A stretch of DNA of 64,000 bases from NCBI GenBank assembly GCA_020635795.1, contig JACJZD010000002.1, positions 248,001-312,000 of the forward strand. The letters run 5' to 3'. Each line of letters begins with the position of its first letter. Within the stretch, counting starts at the first letter, position 1. The notes beneath the pieces were generated by a model. The model made no database searches. It had not been told where the DNA came from and saw only the letters and a list, made by a program, of their open reading frames with translations. Source of the stretch: Flavobacteriales bacterium (GTDB lineage Bacteria > Bacteroidota > Bacteroidia > Flavobacteriales_E > Vicingaceae). Positions 16,075 through 25,269 of this stretch are shown here, piece by piece. A program made the position numbers and the translations under genes.

Positions 16075-16989
16075 CTATTTTATTTTTTGGTTTAAAATTT
16101 TAATTTGGTTTGCAAAATAAGTTCTTTTTTCTGGATTTTTCAAACTTAATTTCTGATATGTTTTTATAGCTGCCTCAAGGTTTCCTTGCTCAACCTGGAT
16201 AAGGGCTAGCGTCTCGCTCACCAGGTCAGAATCGTCAACTACACTTAGCCTTGCCATGTTAATGGGCGAGTAAAATTCGGTTTTTTTAGGTTTAATCTTA
16301 GGGTCTTCTTGTATAAACTTGTCTATCAGGTCGAGGTTAATATTTTTTCTTGGTGTTTTTTCTTGAGTTCCTTGAGGTGCAGAAGTAGGTAAATGTTTCA
16401 ACCAATCGCTAAACGTAAATGTAGCATTTTCATCTAATTCTTCTACTTCAAACTCCTTGCTTCCATCTTCTGTCCTCTGTCTTCCCTCTTCCCACTTCTG
16501 TCTTCTGTCTTCTGTCTTCTCACTTCCCTCTTCCAACTCCAACGAGTAACTGTTCGAAATAGCTTGGTTAATGTATTCCAATTCCAACAACTTGTCTTTC
16601 TTGTTTAGCTCTTCGTCAGCTTGTTGGGTTGTTTCTGTAGTAATAGATTCTTTAACGGTTTCTTTAATTTCTACGATAGGTTCCGATTGTTCTAAAATAA
16701 TCTTGGTTTCTATAGCAGGTGTTTCTGTAACGGCAGGTTGAGCTTGTTCTACTTCAACGGCAGCGTTAATTAAATCGAACAAGCGTTTACGGTCGGCACT
16801 GTAAATGGCACTTTTTTTCAATTGTTGCTCAAATAACAAATGGTTGTTTTGGTTGAGGTGTATGGCTAATAACAATTGCCCACTTTGGCAATACGGAAAT
16901 TCTTTAACCAACGAAGCTGCTTCGGTTTCAGAAACCTGTCGTGCTGCGTTTGCATCAGCAATGTATTTTATAAAATGAGTTGTTTGCAT
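16075..16989 (-). CDS. Hypothetical protein with internal low-complexity insert, TPR-like C-terminus
   Basis: 304 residues, starting one base after the lptE stop region and ending at secG. The N-terminal 80 residues are helical (FIKYIADANAARQVSETEAA, then FPYCQSGQLLLAIHLNQNNH), followed by a Glu/Thr-rich stretch. The C-terminal 80 residues read as a pair of TPR-like helices (SETLALIQVEQGNLEAAIKT, YQKLSLKNPEK). Genes in this slot between LptE and SecG are common in Bacteroidota but uncharacterised. Residues about 155-180 are encoded by a pyrimidine/purine repeat tract (16461-16534). Confidence 0.75.
   Translation of the reverse strand: MQTTHFIKYIADANAARQVSETEAASLVKEFPYCQSGQLLLAIHLNQNNHLLFEQQLKKSAIYSADRKRLFDLINAAVEVEQAQPAVTETPAIETKIILEQSEPIVEIKETVKESITTETTQQADEELNKKDKLLELEYINQAISNSYSLELEEGSEKTEDRRQKWEEGRQRTEDGSKEFEVEELDENATFTFSDWLKHLPTSAPQGTQEKTPRKNINLDLIDKFIQEDPKIKPKKTEFYSPINMARLSVVDDSDLVSETLALIQVEQGNLEAAIKTYQKLSLKNPEKRTYFANQIKILNQKIK
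16461..16534. repeat. Short tandem tract (CTTCTGT/CCTCTT units) within coding sequence
   Basis: About 74 bases of repeated CTTCTGTC, CCCTCTTCC and similar 7-9-base pyrimidine-rich units on the plus strand. On the coding strand they give the charged stretch EDRRQKWEEGRQRTEDG. It sits between two otherwise ordinary regions of the hypothetical protein. Confidence 0.6.
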
Positions 16990-17502
16990 TTACCAGCTTC
17001 CTACCGATTTATTAAAAATATCTTGTGTTAACTGTGTATTTATTTCCTTAATCAATTCATCTTCAATACCTGAAATATTTACCGAACTGTCGTAATCGGT
17101 AAATCGAGTAAAATCGGTTTCAAAGTTTTGTTTTTTGTCTTTGGTGTTGTTAAACTTTACATGAACCGTAATGGTTAAACGGTTTTTTGCTGCTGTTTCG
17201 TTGCCTTGAATTGCCACCGATGTAATTTGATAATTGGTAATAGAGCCTTCAAACTGTAAATCGCCATTACTTGAAGCCAGCGTTAAGTTGGTTTGAGATA
17301 TAAAAATATCTTTTAATGCTTCGGTAAAAGTTTGACTGTAATTTACGTTTGCCAACGGAGCAAAATTCTGGAATGTTTTTACTGAAACGGTCTTTACATC
17401 GTCAGCAATAGCAGCACCTGTAAACGAGTAGTTTGCCTTACAAGCAGCTAAAGCAGCTATTACAACAATAAGTAAAGTATATTTTAACGATGATGTTCTC
17501 AA
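16990..17502 (-). CDS. lptE: LPS assembly lipoprotein LptE
   Basis: 170 residues. The N-terminal signal contains a lipobox (IAALAAC, Cys20), followed by KANYSFTGAAI and VKTVSVKTFQNFAPLANVNY, the pattern of the LptE/DUF-type family in Bacteroidota. LptE plugs the LptD barrel in the outer membrane during LPS insertion. It overlaps the sigma-54 activator gene by 4 bases and is followed immediately by the hypothetical gene before secG. Confidence 0.88.
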   Translation of the reverse strand: MRTSSLKYTLLIVVIAALAACKANYSFTGAAIADDVKTVSVKTFQNFAPLANVNYSQTFTEALKDIFISQTNLTLASSNGDLQFEGSITNYQITSVAIQGNETAAKNRLTITVHVKFNNTKDKKQNFETDFTRFTDYDSSVNISGIEDELIKEINTQLTQDIFNKSVGSW

Positions 17503-18743
17503 TTGTCTAAATTGTATTCTTTTATTTTACGGTACAAGGTTCGTTCAGAAATACCCAATTCTGTGGCAGCATTCTTACGTTTACCATTGTATTTTTCAAG
17601 CGCTTTTATAATAAACTCCTTTTCTTTATCTGCTAAAGATAAAGATTCTTCCATAACTTCTTCGTGCTGAGTAATGTTGTCGTTGCTTATAATTTGAGGT
17701 TTATATATTTTTTCTTGTTCCACCTCTCTGTTGTGCACCAACTCTTCAGAGCTTGAATACAACTGTTGTATGCTCTTTAAAATCGAATTTTTGTTTTCCG
17801 AATCAATTGATGATGCTTCTTGACTATTGATGATGCTAAACACCAATTTTTTTAACTCAATTACGTCGTTTTTTAATCCAAACAATACTTTATACAATAT
17901 GTCGCGTTCCGATAAATCTGATTTATCTGCACCATCGTATAACGCAGGTAAGTTAGAAGTAGTATTGCTAGGTAAATATCTTAATACAATTTCGGTAGTA
18001 ATGTTTCTAGCATTTTCTATTACTGAAATTTGTTCGGCTACATTTTTTAATTGTCGGATATTTCCTGGCCAACGATAATTGGTAATGGTTTCAATAGCAC
18101 TTGGCTCTAAAACAATAGAAGGCATTCGGTATTTTGTAGCAAAATCGGATGCGAATTTTCGAAACAACAAATGAATGTCTTCTTTTCGTTCTCTTAGCGG
18201 AGGCAAGTTAATTGGCACCGTGTTTAATCGGTAAAACAAATCTTCTCTAAATTTTCCTTTGCTAATAGCATCGGGCAATTTTACATTGGTAGCTGCAACT
18301 ATTCGTACATTGGTTTTTTGAACTTTCGATGAACCTACTTTAATAAACTCACCCGACTCTAACACCCTTAACAAACGAGCTTGTGTAGGTAGCGGTAACT
18401 CTCCAACTTCATCTAAAAAAATGGTTCCGCCATCAGCAACCTCAAAATAACCTTTTCGAGCATCATGCGCTCCAGTAAAAGCTCCTTTTTCGTGCCCAAA
18501 CAACTCCGAATCAATAGTTCCTTCTGGTATTGCACCACAGTTTACAGCAATGTATTTGTTGTGTTTTCTTGAGCTTAACTGATGAATAATTTGTGGCATC
18601 ACCTCTTTACCAGTTCCACTTTCTCCACTAATTAAAACAGATAAGTCGGTTACAGCCACTTGAGCAGCTATATCAATAGCCCTGTTTAGTGCGGGTGAAG
18701 AGCCAATAATGCCAAATCGTTGTTTTATTTGTTGTGCGTCCAT
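17499..18743 (-). CDS. Sigma-54-dependent transcriptional activator (AAA+ and Fis HTH, no receiver)
   Basis: 414 residues from ATG 18743, 11 bases after the miaB stop; an upstream ATG at 18791 would overlap miaB by 37 bases. The AAA+ domain begins almost at once: Walker A GESGTGKE, the sigma-54-contacting GAFTGA within HEKGAFTGAHDARKG, Walker B IFLDEVGEL, the arginine region FREDLFYRLN and WPGNIRQLKN. A linker of about 100 residues leads to a C-terminal Fis-type HTH (KNAATELGISERTLYRKIKE). There is no N-terminal sensor domain, so activity may depend on expression or a partner. Operon position with miaB, lptE and secG is typical of Bacteroidota. Confidence 0.92.
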   Translation of the reverse strand: MDAQQIKQRFGIIGSSPALNRAIDIAAQVAVTDLSVLISGESGTGKEVMPQIIHQLSSRKHNKYIAVNCGAIPEGTIDSELFGHEKGAFTGAHDARKGYFEVADGGTIFLDEVGELPLPTQARLLRVLESGEFIKVGSSKVQKTNVRIVAATNVKLPDAISKGKFREDLFYRLNTVPINLPPLRERKEDIHLLFRKFASDFATKYRMPSIVLEPSAIETITNYRWPGNIRQLKNVAEQISVIENARNITTEIVLRYLPSNTTSNLPALYDGADKSDLSERDILYKVLFGLKNDVIELKKLVFSIINSQEASSIDSENKNSILKSIQQLYSSSEELVHNREVEQEKIYKPQIISNDNITQHEEVMEESLSLADKEKEFIIKALEKYNGKRKNAATELGISERTLYRKIKEYNLDN

Positions 18744-18754
18744 TTTAAATTCTT

Positions 18755-20194
18755 TTAAATCACCGAACCCAATAATGTTCCTCTTGTACAATCATTAACA
18801 TGTACATTTATATAGTCGCCAATTTTATGATTGCCTTTTGGAAAAACCACCACGGTATTCTGCGATGTTCTACCATAAAATTCTTGGTCAGATTTTTTAG
18901 ATAATCCTTCAATCAAAATCTTATATTCTTTTCCAATAAAAGCTCTATTTCGTTCTAACGAATGAACTTTTTGTAAATCAATAATCTCTTGTAACCTTCT
19001 TTTCTTTGTTTCTTCATCAATGTCATCATCAAACTTACGTTCAGCTTGGGTGTTTGGTCGTTCCGAATACGAAAACATAAATGCAAAGTCGTATTTAACG
19101 GCCTCCATTAATGATAAAGTTTCTTGGTGTTCTTCTTCTGTTTCGGAACAAAATCCAGAAATAATATCGGAAGAAACGGTACAGCTAGGAATAATTGTTT
19201 TAATCGCTTTTATACGTTCTAAGTACCATTCGCGAGAATAACCTCTATTCATCAACTCCAAAATACGAGAGCTACCACTTTGAACTGGTAAATGAATATG
19301 TTTACAAATGTTTTCATACCTATTTATGATATGTAAAACATCATCACTAATGTCTTTAGGGTGAGAAGTAGAAAATCTTACGCGTAATAAAGGATTTATT
19401 AAGGCAACTTTTTCCATTAATTGAGCAAAACTAACTGACTGTGCTTTTTCCTCAACACTCAAGTTTTCAAATTCTTTTTTCAAACCATCTTGCCCATACC
19501 ACAAATACGAATCTACGTTTTGACCAAGCAAGGTTACTTCTCTAAATCCTCTGTCAAATAAATCCTGAGCTTCTTTTAAAATGCTTTCAGGGTTTCTGCT
19601 TCGTTCTCTACCTCTGGTAAAAGGTACAACACAAAAAGTACACATGTTATCGCAGCCTCTAGTAATAGAAATAAAAGCAGTAACACCGTTACTCAACAAT
19701 CTAACAGGACTAATATCAGCATAAGTTTCTTCTTTAGATAGAAGTACATTTACAGCCTTTCTGCCATCTTCTGCTTGATTTACGAGATTTGGTAAATCTC
19801 TGTATGCATCAGGTCCAACAACAATATCAACCAGTTTTTCTTCATCTAAAAATTTAGATTTAACTCGTTCAGCCATACAACCTAAAACACCAATAATTAA
19901 TTCAGGCTTTTGTTTTTTGTATTTGGTAAACGATTTTAATCTGTTTCTTACCGTTAATTCAGCTTTTTCACGAATGGAGCAAGTATTTACAAAAACAACA
20001 TCAGCTTCTTCAATATTTTTTGTGGTGTTAAAACCATTATCCGAAAGTATAGATGCAACAATCTCGCTGTCAGAAAAATTCATCTGGCAACCATAGCTTT
20101 CAATATAAAGCTTTTTTCCATCGTTTGATTTCGGCTCTATAAGTGTTGCACTACCTTGTATCGACTCGTCAATTGTCTTTTCTAACTCTTTCAT
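18755..20194 (-). CDS. miaB: tRNA-2-methylthio-N6-dimethylallyladenosine synthase MiaB
   Basis: 479 residues with all three MiaB domains: N-terminal UPF0004 (ESYGCQMNFSDSE; cysteines also in VNTCSIR and GCMAE bind the second Fe-S cluster), radical-SAM core with the triad GCDNMCTFCVVPFTRGRERS, and a C-terminal TRAM domain. It adds the methylthio group to i6A37 of tRNAs. First gene of the minus-strand cluster; an exact -7 element lies 20 bases upstream of the start. Confidence 0.97.
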   Translation of the reverse strand: MKELEKTIDESIQGSATLIEPKSNDGKKLYIESYGCQMNFSDSEIVASILSDNGFNTTKNIEEADVVFVNTCSIREKAELTVRNRLKSFTKYKKQKPELIIGVLGCMAERVKSKFLDEEKLVDIVVGPDAYRDLPNLVNQAEDGRKAVNVLLSKEETYADISPVRLLSNGVTAFISITRGCDNMCTFCVVPFTRGRERSRNPESILKEAQDLFDRGFREVTLLGQNVDSYLWYGQDGLKKEFENLSVEEKAQSVSFAQLMEKVALINPLLRVRFSTSHPKDISDDVLHIINRYENICKHIHLPVQSGSSRILELMNRGYSREWYLERIKAIKTIIPSCTVSSDIISGFCSETEEEHQETLSLMEAVKYDFAFMFSYSERPNTQAERKFDDDIDEETKKRRLQEIIDLQKVHSLERNRAFIGKEYKILIEGLSKKSDQEFYGRTSQNTVVVFPKGNHKIGDYINVHVNDCTRGTLLGSVI

Positions 20195-20213
20195 TTTTCA
20201 ATCTAATTGGGTG

Positions 20214-20246
20214 CAAAGTTAATTAAAAATACAGTTTAATGACAAA
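20214..20246 (-). promoter_or_regulatory. Bacteroidota-type promoter of miaB
   Basis: Minus strand: TTTG (20246-20243), 21-base spacer, TAACTTTG (20221-20214). Leader of about 16 bases to the ATG at 20194. Nothing else was recognised in the rest of the 210-base divergent gap to topA. Confidence 0.5.
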
Positions 20247-20404
20247 ATGACACACTTTAAAACAAACTAAAATTGCTTGTTATTTTTTGCCAATAAAAAA
20301 GTTATTTCATTAAAGTAATTCCAATAATTTGCAAATCAAGAATATTATTTTATTTCTTTGCAGAATAATTTTTTTGAAATATCCATAATACTTAACATAT
20401 TAAT

Positions 20405-22882
20405 ATGATAAAAAATCTAGTAATCGTTGAGTCTCCAGCTAAAGCAAAAACAATCGAAAAGTTTTTAGGTAAAGACTTTTTGGTTAAATCAAGCTTTGGT
20501 CATATTAGGGACTTACACGGAAAAAACTTATCTGTTGATATTGAAAATGGATTTGAACCGGAGTATGTGATACCTGCCGACAAGAAAAAATTGGTTACAG
20601 AACTTAAAAAATTAGCAAAAGAAGCCGAAACGGTTTGGTTGGCTTCCGATGAGGACCGTGAAGGAGAGGCTATTTCTTGGCATTTGTTAGAAGCGTTAGA
20701 TTTAAAAGAGGATAAAACAAAACGTATTGTTTTTCATGAGATTACAAAGAATGCTATCACTAAAGCTGTTGAAAATCCTCGAAAAATTGATCAAAATTTA
20801 GTTGATGCTCAACAAGCTCGTCGTATTTTAGATAGATTGGTTGGTTATGAACTTTCTCCTGTTTTATGGAAAAAAGTAAAACCATCGTTATCTGCAGGAA
20901 GGGTTCAGTCGGTTTCAGTTCGATTAATTGTTGAGAGGGAGAGAGAAATACAAAATTTTGTTAGTCAATCTGCTTTTAAGGTAGTGGCAAACTTTATTGT
21001 AGGTGGTAACGTAAATTTAAAAGCCGAGTTGCCAAAACGATTTTCAACAAAAAAAGAAGCAGAAGATTTTTTAAACTCTTGTAAAAATGCCGAGTATGTA
21101 ATTGAAGGACTGGAAACTAAACCTTCAAAAAAATCGCCTGCTGCACCATTTACAACATCTACTTTACAGCAAGAAGCCAGTAGAAAACTTGGGTTTTCAG
21201 TATTACAAACCATGACGGTTGCTCAAAAGTTATACGAATCAGGGAAGATTACTTATATGAGAACCGATTCTGTTAATTTATCGAATGAAGCGATAGGGGC
21301 TGCTAAAAAAGAAATTGTTAGTGCTTTTGGTGAGGAGTATTCTCAAGTAAGAAAATTTACAACCAAATCAAAAGGAGCTCAAGAAGCTCATGAGGCTATT
21401 CGTCCAACATATATGAATGCTCATTCAATTTCTGGAGAACCACAACAGGTACGATTGTACGAACTGATTTGGAAAAGAGCAGTTGCTTCTCAGATGAGTG
21501 ATGCGAAATTGGAAAAAACCACAGTTAACATTAATATTACTACAAATAAAGAAAAATTTGTTGCTAAAGGAGAAGTGTTAATTTTTGATGGATTTTTAAA
21601 ATTGTACATGGAATCTACTGATGATGAAAATCAAGAAGATGACGAGTCAATTTTGCCTCCATTAAAACAAGGAGAAAAGCTACAATTGAATGATATTGTT
21701 GCTTCAGAACGATTTTCGTTAAACCCACCAAGATATACCGAGGCGAGTTTGGTAAGAAAACTAGAAGAATTAGGTATAGGTAGACCATCTACATACGCTC
21801 CTACGATAACAACTATTGTTAAAAGAGGGTACATTGTAAAAGAAGATAGAGAAGGTAAAGAAAGAAATTATACTGTTTTAACATTAAAAAACAATCAAGT
21901 CTCTGATAAAACGCTCAAAGAAATTTATGGTGCAGAAAAAAAGAAAATGTTTCCTTCAGATATTGGAATGATTGTAACTGATTTTCTTGTTGAACATTTT
22001 AATAAGGTAATGGATTACGGTTTTACAGCTAAAGTTGAAGAGCAATTTGATGAAATTGCCGAAGGACAAAAGAAGTGGAACAAAATGATAGAGGAATTTT
22101 ACAATCCTTTTCATAAGCGTATTGAAGATACAATGGAAAATGCTGATAGGGCCTCTGGAGAAAGAGTTCTTGGTATTGATCCAGAATCTAAAAAAGAAGT
22201 TATTGCTCGAATAGGAAAGTTTGGTGCAATGATACAGATTGGTAAAACTGATGATGAAGAAAAACCAAAATTTGCAAGTTTACAGCCAGGTCAGTCATTA
22301 GATAATATTGAGCTTAAGGAGGCATTAGAGTTGTTTAAGTTTCCAAAAACATTAGGTACTAGTAAAGGGGAAGAGGTTGTGGTAGCTTTTGGAAGATTTG
22401 GACCTTATGTTAAGTTGGGTAATCTTTTTGTGTCAATACCTAATGATGAAGACATCAATTCGATCGATTTAAAAAGAGCACTAGAGTTAATCGCATTAAA
22501 AGAACAAGCTGATGCTCCAATAGATACTTACGAAAATTTACCAGTACAAAAAGGTAAAGGAAGGTTTGGTCCATTTATAAAATGGAATAACATGTTTATT
22601 AACGTAAGTCGAAAATATAATTTTGATAAATTGAGCTCTGCTGATATTGCTGAATTGATTGAAGACAAAAAGAAAAAGGAAATAGAGAAATTTGTACATA
22701 ATTGGGAAAGTGAAGGTATTTCTGTTCAAAAAGCTCGTTGGGGAAGATATAACTTAGTCAAAGGAAAAACAAAGATAGAACTTCCGAAAGATACAGATGT
22801 TGAGTCGTTTACTTTGGAAGCTGCAAAAAAAATGATTGAAGATAAAAAGCCTGCAAAAAAGACCAAAACAAAGAAAAAATAG
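20405..22882 (+). CDS. topA: DNA topoisomerase I
   Basis: 825 residues. TOPRIM domain at the N-terminus (NLVIVESPAKAKTIEKFLG and the acidic VWLASDEDREGEAISWHL), core with LSAGRVQSVSVRLIVERERE, active-site tyrosine in ITYMRTDSVNLS (about 280), and LGIGRPSTYAPTI. The C-terminal third carries TopA C-terminal repeat units (GRFGPYVKLGN, GRFGPFIKWNN) instead of Cys4 zinc fingers, then a Lys-rich tail. It relaxes negative supercoils. The arginase-like gene follows 32 bases later. Confidence 0.97.
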   Translation: MIKNLVIVESPAKAKTIEKFLGKDFLVKSSFGHIRDLHGKNLSVDIENGFEPEYVIPADKKKLVTELKKLAKEAETVWLASDEDREGEAISWHLLEALDLKEDKTKRIVFHEITKNAITKAVENPRKIDQNLVDAQQARRILDRLVGYELSPVLWKKVKPSLSAGRVQSVSVRLIVEREREIQNFVSQSAFKVVANFIVGGNVNLKAELPKRFSTKKEAEDFLNSCKNAEYVIEGLETKPSKKSPAAPFTTSTLQQEASRKLGFSVLQTMTVAQKLYESGKITYMRTDSVNLSNEAIGAAKKEIVSAFGEEYSQVRKFTTKSKGAQEAHEAIRPTYMNAHSISGEPQQVRLYELIWKRAVASQMSDAKLEKTTVNINITTNKEKFVAKGEVLIFDGFLKLYMESTDDENQEDDESILPPLKQGEKLQLNDIVASERFSLNPPRYTEASLVRKLEELGIGRPSTYAPTITTIVKRGYIVKEDREGKERNYTVLTLKNNQVSDKTLKEIYGAEKKKMFPSDIGMIVTDFLVEHFNKVMDYGFTAKVEEQFDEIAEGQKKWNKMIEEFYNPFHKRIEDTMENADRASGERVLGIDPESKKEVIARIGKFGAMIQIGKTDDEEKPKFASLQPGQSLDNIELKEALELFKFPKTLGTSKGEEVVVAFGRFGPYVKLGNLFVSIPNDEDINSIDLKRALELIALKEQADAPIDTYENLPVQKGKGRFGPFIKWNNMFINVSRKYNFDKLSSADIAELIEDKKKKEIEKFVHNWESEGISVQKARWGRYNLVKGKTKIELPKDTDVESFTLEAAKKMIEDKKPAKKTKTKKK

Positions 22883-22914
22883 AACAACTATTGTTATACA
22901 CTAAATAAATCAAA

Positions 22915-24078
22915 ATGGATTTTTCAGATTTTTTCGAACCCATAAATCTTAATCAAGGCGATTTAAACATTAATTATTCTAGCAATAGCTTTGTAAACGA
23001 TATTACATTTTATAATGGTCAAGAATTAAAGGATTTTTCCATTGCTTTAATAGGGGTAGGAGAAGAGAGGGGTAGTGTTTCAAATTCGGGAGTGTCACAA
23101 GCACCTAATCATGTAAGAAAGTATTTATATAAGTTAAATAAGATATCGGGTAGCGCAAAAATTATTGATTTAGGTAATTTAAAAATAGGTGCATCATTAA
23201 ATGATACCTACTTTGCATTAAGCTCTATTTTAGAAGAGTTGATTAAGTACAATGTTATACCTGTAATAATTGGCGGCGGACAAGATTTAACCTATGCAAA
23301 TTTTTTAGCGTATAAAAACCTAGAACAAACCGTTAATTTAGTTTCTGTCGATTCTCATTTTGATTTGGGAGAGCCTGATGCAGATATTAGTTCAAATAAC
23401 TTTTTAACAAAAATAATTTTACATCAACCAAATTTTTTATTCAACTATAGTAATATAGGTTATCAATCTTATTTTGTAGATAAATCAGAAATAGATTTAA
23501 TGAACAAGCTGTTTTTTGATGTGTATCGATTAGGTCAGGTTCAAAAAAATATTGAAGATGTTGAACCAATAGTTAGAAATGCTGACATCATCTCCTTTGA
23601 TGTGTCATGTATTCGACAAGCTGAATCACCTGGTAATTCAAATGCATCACCTAATGGTTTTTATGGCGAACAAGCTTGTCAAATTACTAGGTATGCAGGA
23701 TTAAGTGATAAACTAACTTCAATTGGGTTTTATGAAATTAACCCTGAATTTGATAACAATGGACAAACATCTCACTTGGTAGCCCAAATGATATGGTACT
23801 TTATAGATGGAGTAAATAATAGAAAAAAAGATTTTCCAGTCGGTTCCAGAAAACCTTATACAAAATATAGGGTTAACATTCAAAATGGTGAAAATGAGTT
23901 GATTTTCTATAAAAGTGATAAGAGCGAGCGTTGGTGGATGGATGTTCCATATCCTTCTCATCAGAAAATAAAATACGAAAGACATTTATTGGTTCCATGT
24001 TCTTATAAAGATTATCAAACGGCCTGTGAAGATGAAATGCCCGATAGATGGTGGCAGACATTTCAAAAACTAGCCTGA
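22915..24078 (+). CDS. Arginase/agmatinase/formimidoylglutamase-fold protein, metal site partly lost
   Basis: 387 residues with the ureohydrolase fold. The usual GGDHS motif is GGGQD (120-124), which removes a manganese-binding His. DSHFD (146-150) keeps the DxHxD pattern. The normal SxDxDxxDP is SFDVSCIRQAESPG (227-240), with the second Asp replaced by Ser. Such proteins are often annotated as formimidoylglutamase, but the active site looks degenerate. The C-terminal 80 residues contain many Lys/Trp/Tyr (RWWMDVPYPS, DRWWQTFQKLA). It lies between topA and the porP-gldKLMN genes, possibly with a role connected to gliding or secretion; this is only positional inference. Confidence 0.75.
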   Translation: MDFSDFFEPINLNQGDLNINYSSNSFVNDITFYNGQELKDFSIALIGVGEERGSVSNSGVSQAPNHVRKYLYKLNKISGSAKIIDLGNLKIGASLNDTYFALSSILEELIKYNVIPVIIGGGQDLTYANFLAYKNLEQTVNLVSVDSHFDLGEPDADISSNNFLTKIILHQPNFLFNYSNIGYQSYFVDKSEIDLMNKLFFDVYRLGQVQKNIEDVEPIVRNADIISFDVSCIRQAESPGNSNASPNGFYGEQACQITRYAGLSDKLTSIGFYEINPEFDNNGQTSHLVAQMIWYFIDGVNNRKKDFPVGSRKPYTKYRVNIQNGENELIFYKSDKSERWWMDVPYPSHQKIKYERHLLVPCSYKDYQTACEDEMPDRWWQTFQKLA

Positions 24079-24124
24079 TTTTCAGTTATGAACAAGAAAT
24101 TAACAATTAAAAGTTGAAAAAGTT

Positions 24125-24155
24125 TTTGGAAAAAAATAATTTTTATTTATCTTAG
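24125..24155 (+). promoter_or_regulatory. Candidate promoter of the porP-gldKLMN operon
   Basis: TTTG (24125-24128), 19-base spacer, TATCTTAG (24148-24155), one mismatch to TAnnTTTG. It predicts a leader of about 52 bases to porP at 24211. Confidence 0.4.
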
Positions 24156-24210
24156 CCGACTAATGTGTATAATAGTGTATTATAATTAAACAAGAAAAAC
24201 CCCTATTTAT

Positions 24211-25161
24211 ATGAAGAAACTTATTCTTTCTATTACTTTATTTGTTGTTGGTGCTAGCGTCTATGCACAACAAGATGCACAATTCACTCAAAACATGTTT
24301 AATAAATTAGCCATTAACCCTGGTTATGCCGGAGCTAATGGAGGTATTTGTTTTACATTGTTAAGTAGAACACAGTGGACTGGCTTTGATGGGCATCCAC
24401 AAACACATTTATTTAGTACTGATGCATTAATTTTTAATAAGCATGGTGTAGGATTAACTGTTTTTCAAGATAAATTAGGTATTGAAAGTTCATTAGTTGC
24501 TAAATTGGCATATTCTTATCATTTAACTTTAGGACCTGGTTCTTTAGGTATAGGTCTTGATGCAGGGATGTTAAATAAGTCTTTTGGTACTGGTTTTATA
24601 GCTGTAGACGATCCAACATTAGATCCCTCAATACCTAATAGTGGTACTTCAGCGAGTACCTTTGATTTGGGTGTAGGTTTGTACTATAACATTCCAAATA
24701 AAATGTATGTGGGTATTTCTACTTTGCATTTAACGGCTTCAGAGCTAAAAGATGTAGCTGATGCTGGTGGTGCTGGTGCTTTAAATTATGCACAGTCTCG
24801 TCACTACTATATTATGGCGGGTTATGACTGGGATATTAATGGTAGTGGAAAATGGGTTCTTAAACCATCTATCTTAGCTAAAACTGATGCTGCATCAACG
24901 CAGTTGGATGTAAATGCTTTGATGATGTACAATAATTTATTGTGGGGAGGCGTTTCTTATAGAATAGAAGATGCTATTGCTGTATTGGCTGGAGTAAACA
25001 TTCCTCAACTGCCAGGATTAAAAATAGGAGCTTCTTATGATATTACGACGTCTACTTTGGGAGATTATAGTAATGGTAGTTTAGAGTTTATGATTAAATA
25101 TTGTACAAATATATCTAAGCCTGCAAAAAGAGAAGTTTATCATTCAGTAAGATTTTTATAA
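24211..25161 (+). CDS. PorP/SprF family type IX secretion outer-membrane protein
   Basis: 316 residues with a signal peptide ending VYAQQDAQFTQNMFNKLAIN, after which comes PGYAGANGG: the QxxQxxFTQ...NPxxAG pattern that defines the PorP/SprF family. The rest alternates Gly/aromatic strands typical of an outer-membrane beta barrel and ends in VRFL with a terminal aromatic pair. PorP binds PorE and the GldKN ring, and SprF homologues assist particular adhesins. The position directly before gldK resembles the porPKLMN arrangement. Confidence 0.92.
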   Translation: MKKLILSITLFVVGASVYAQQDAQFTQNMFNKLAINPGYAGANGGICFTLLSRTQWTGFDGHPQTHLFSTDALIFNKHGVGLTVFQDKLGIESSLVAKLAYSYHLTLGPGSLGIGLDAGMLNKSFGTGFIAVDDPTLDPSIPNSGTSASTFDLGVGLYYNIPNKMYVGISTLHLTASELKDVADAGGAGALNYAQSRHYYIMAGYDWDINGSGKWVLKPSILAKTDAASTQLDVNALMMYNNLLWGGVSYRIEDAIAVLAGVNIPQLPGLKIGASYDITTSTLGDYSNGSLEFMIKYCTNISKPAKREVYHSVRFL

Positions 25162-25259
25162 TAATTGTAACCTAATAAATTTAATTACGTTAAAGTGCAG
25201 TTCGCCGTTAACTTATAAAGCGGCACTATTCTAAAACATAAATTCGAATAGTAAAAACT

Positions 25260-25265
25260 AGGAGG
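25260..25265 (+). promoter_or_regulatory. Strong Shine-Dalgarno sequence of gldK
   Basis: AGGAGG, four bases before the ATG at 25270. Full complementarity to the anti-SD is unusual in Bacteroidota, where most genes lack an SD. Confidence 0.6.
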
Positions 25266-25269
25266 TAAA

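Noticed and set aside
25162..25269. Possible structured leader between porP and gldK (AGTGC...GGCACT)
   Set aside because: Only a five- to six-base stem with no T run; not enough to call an attenuator.
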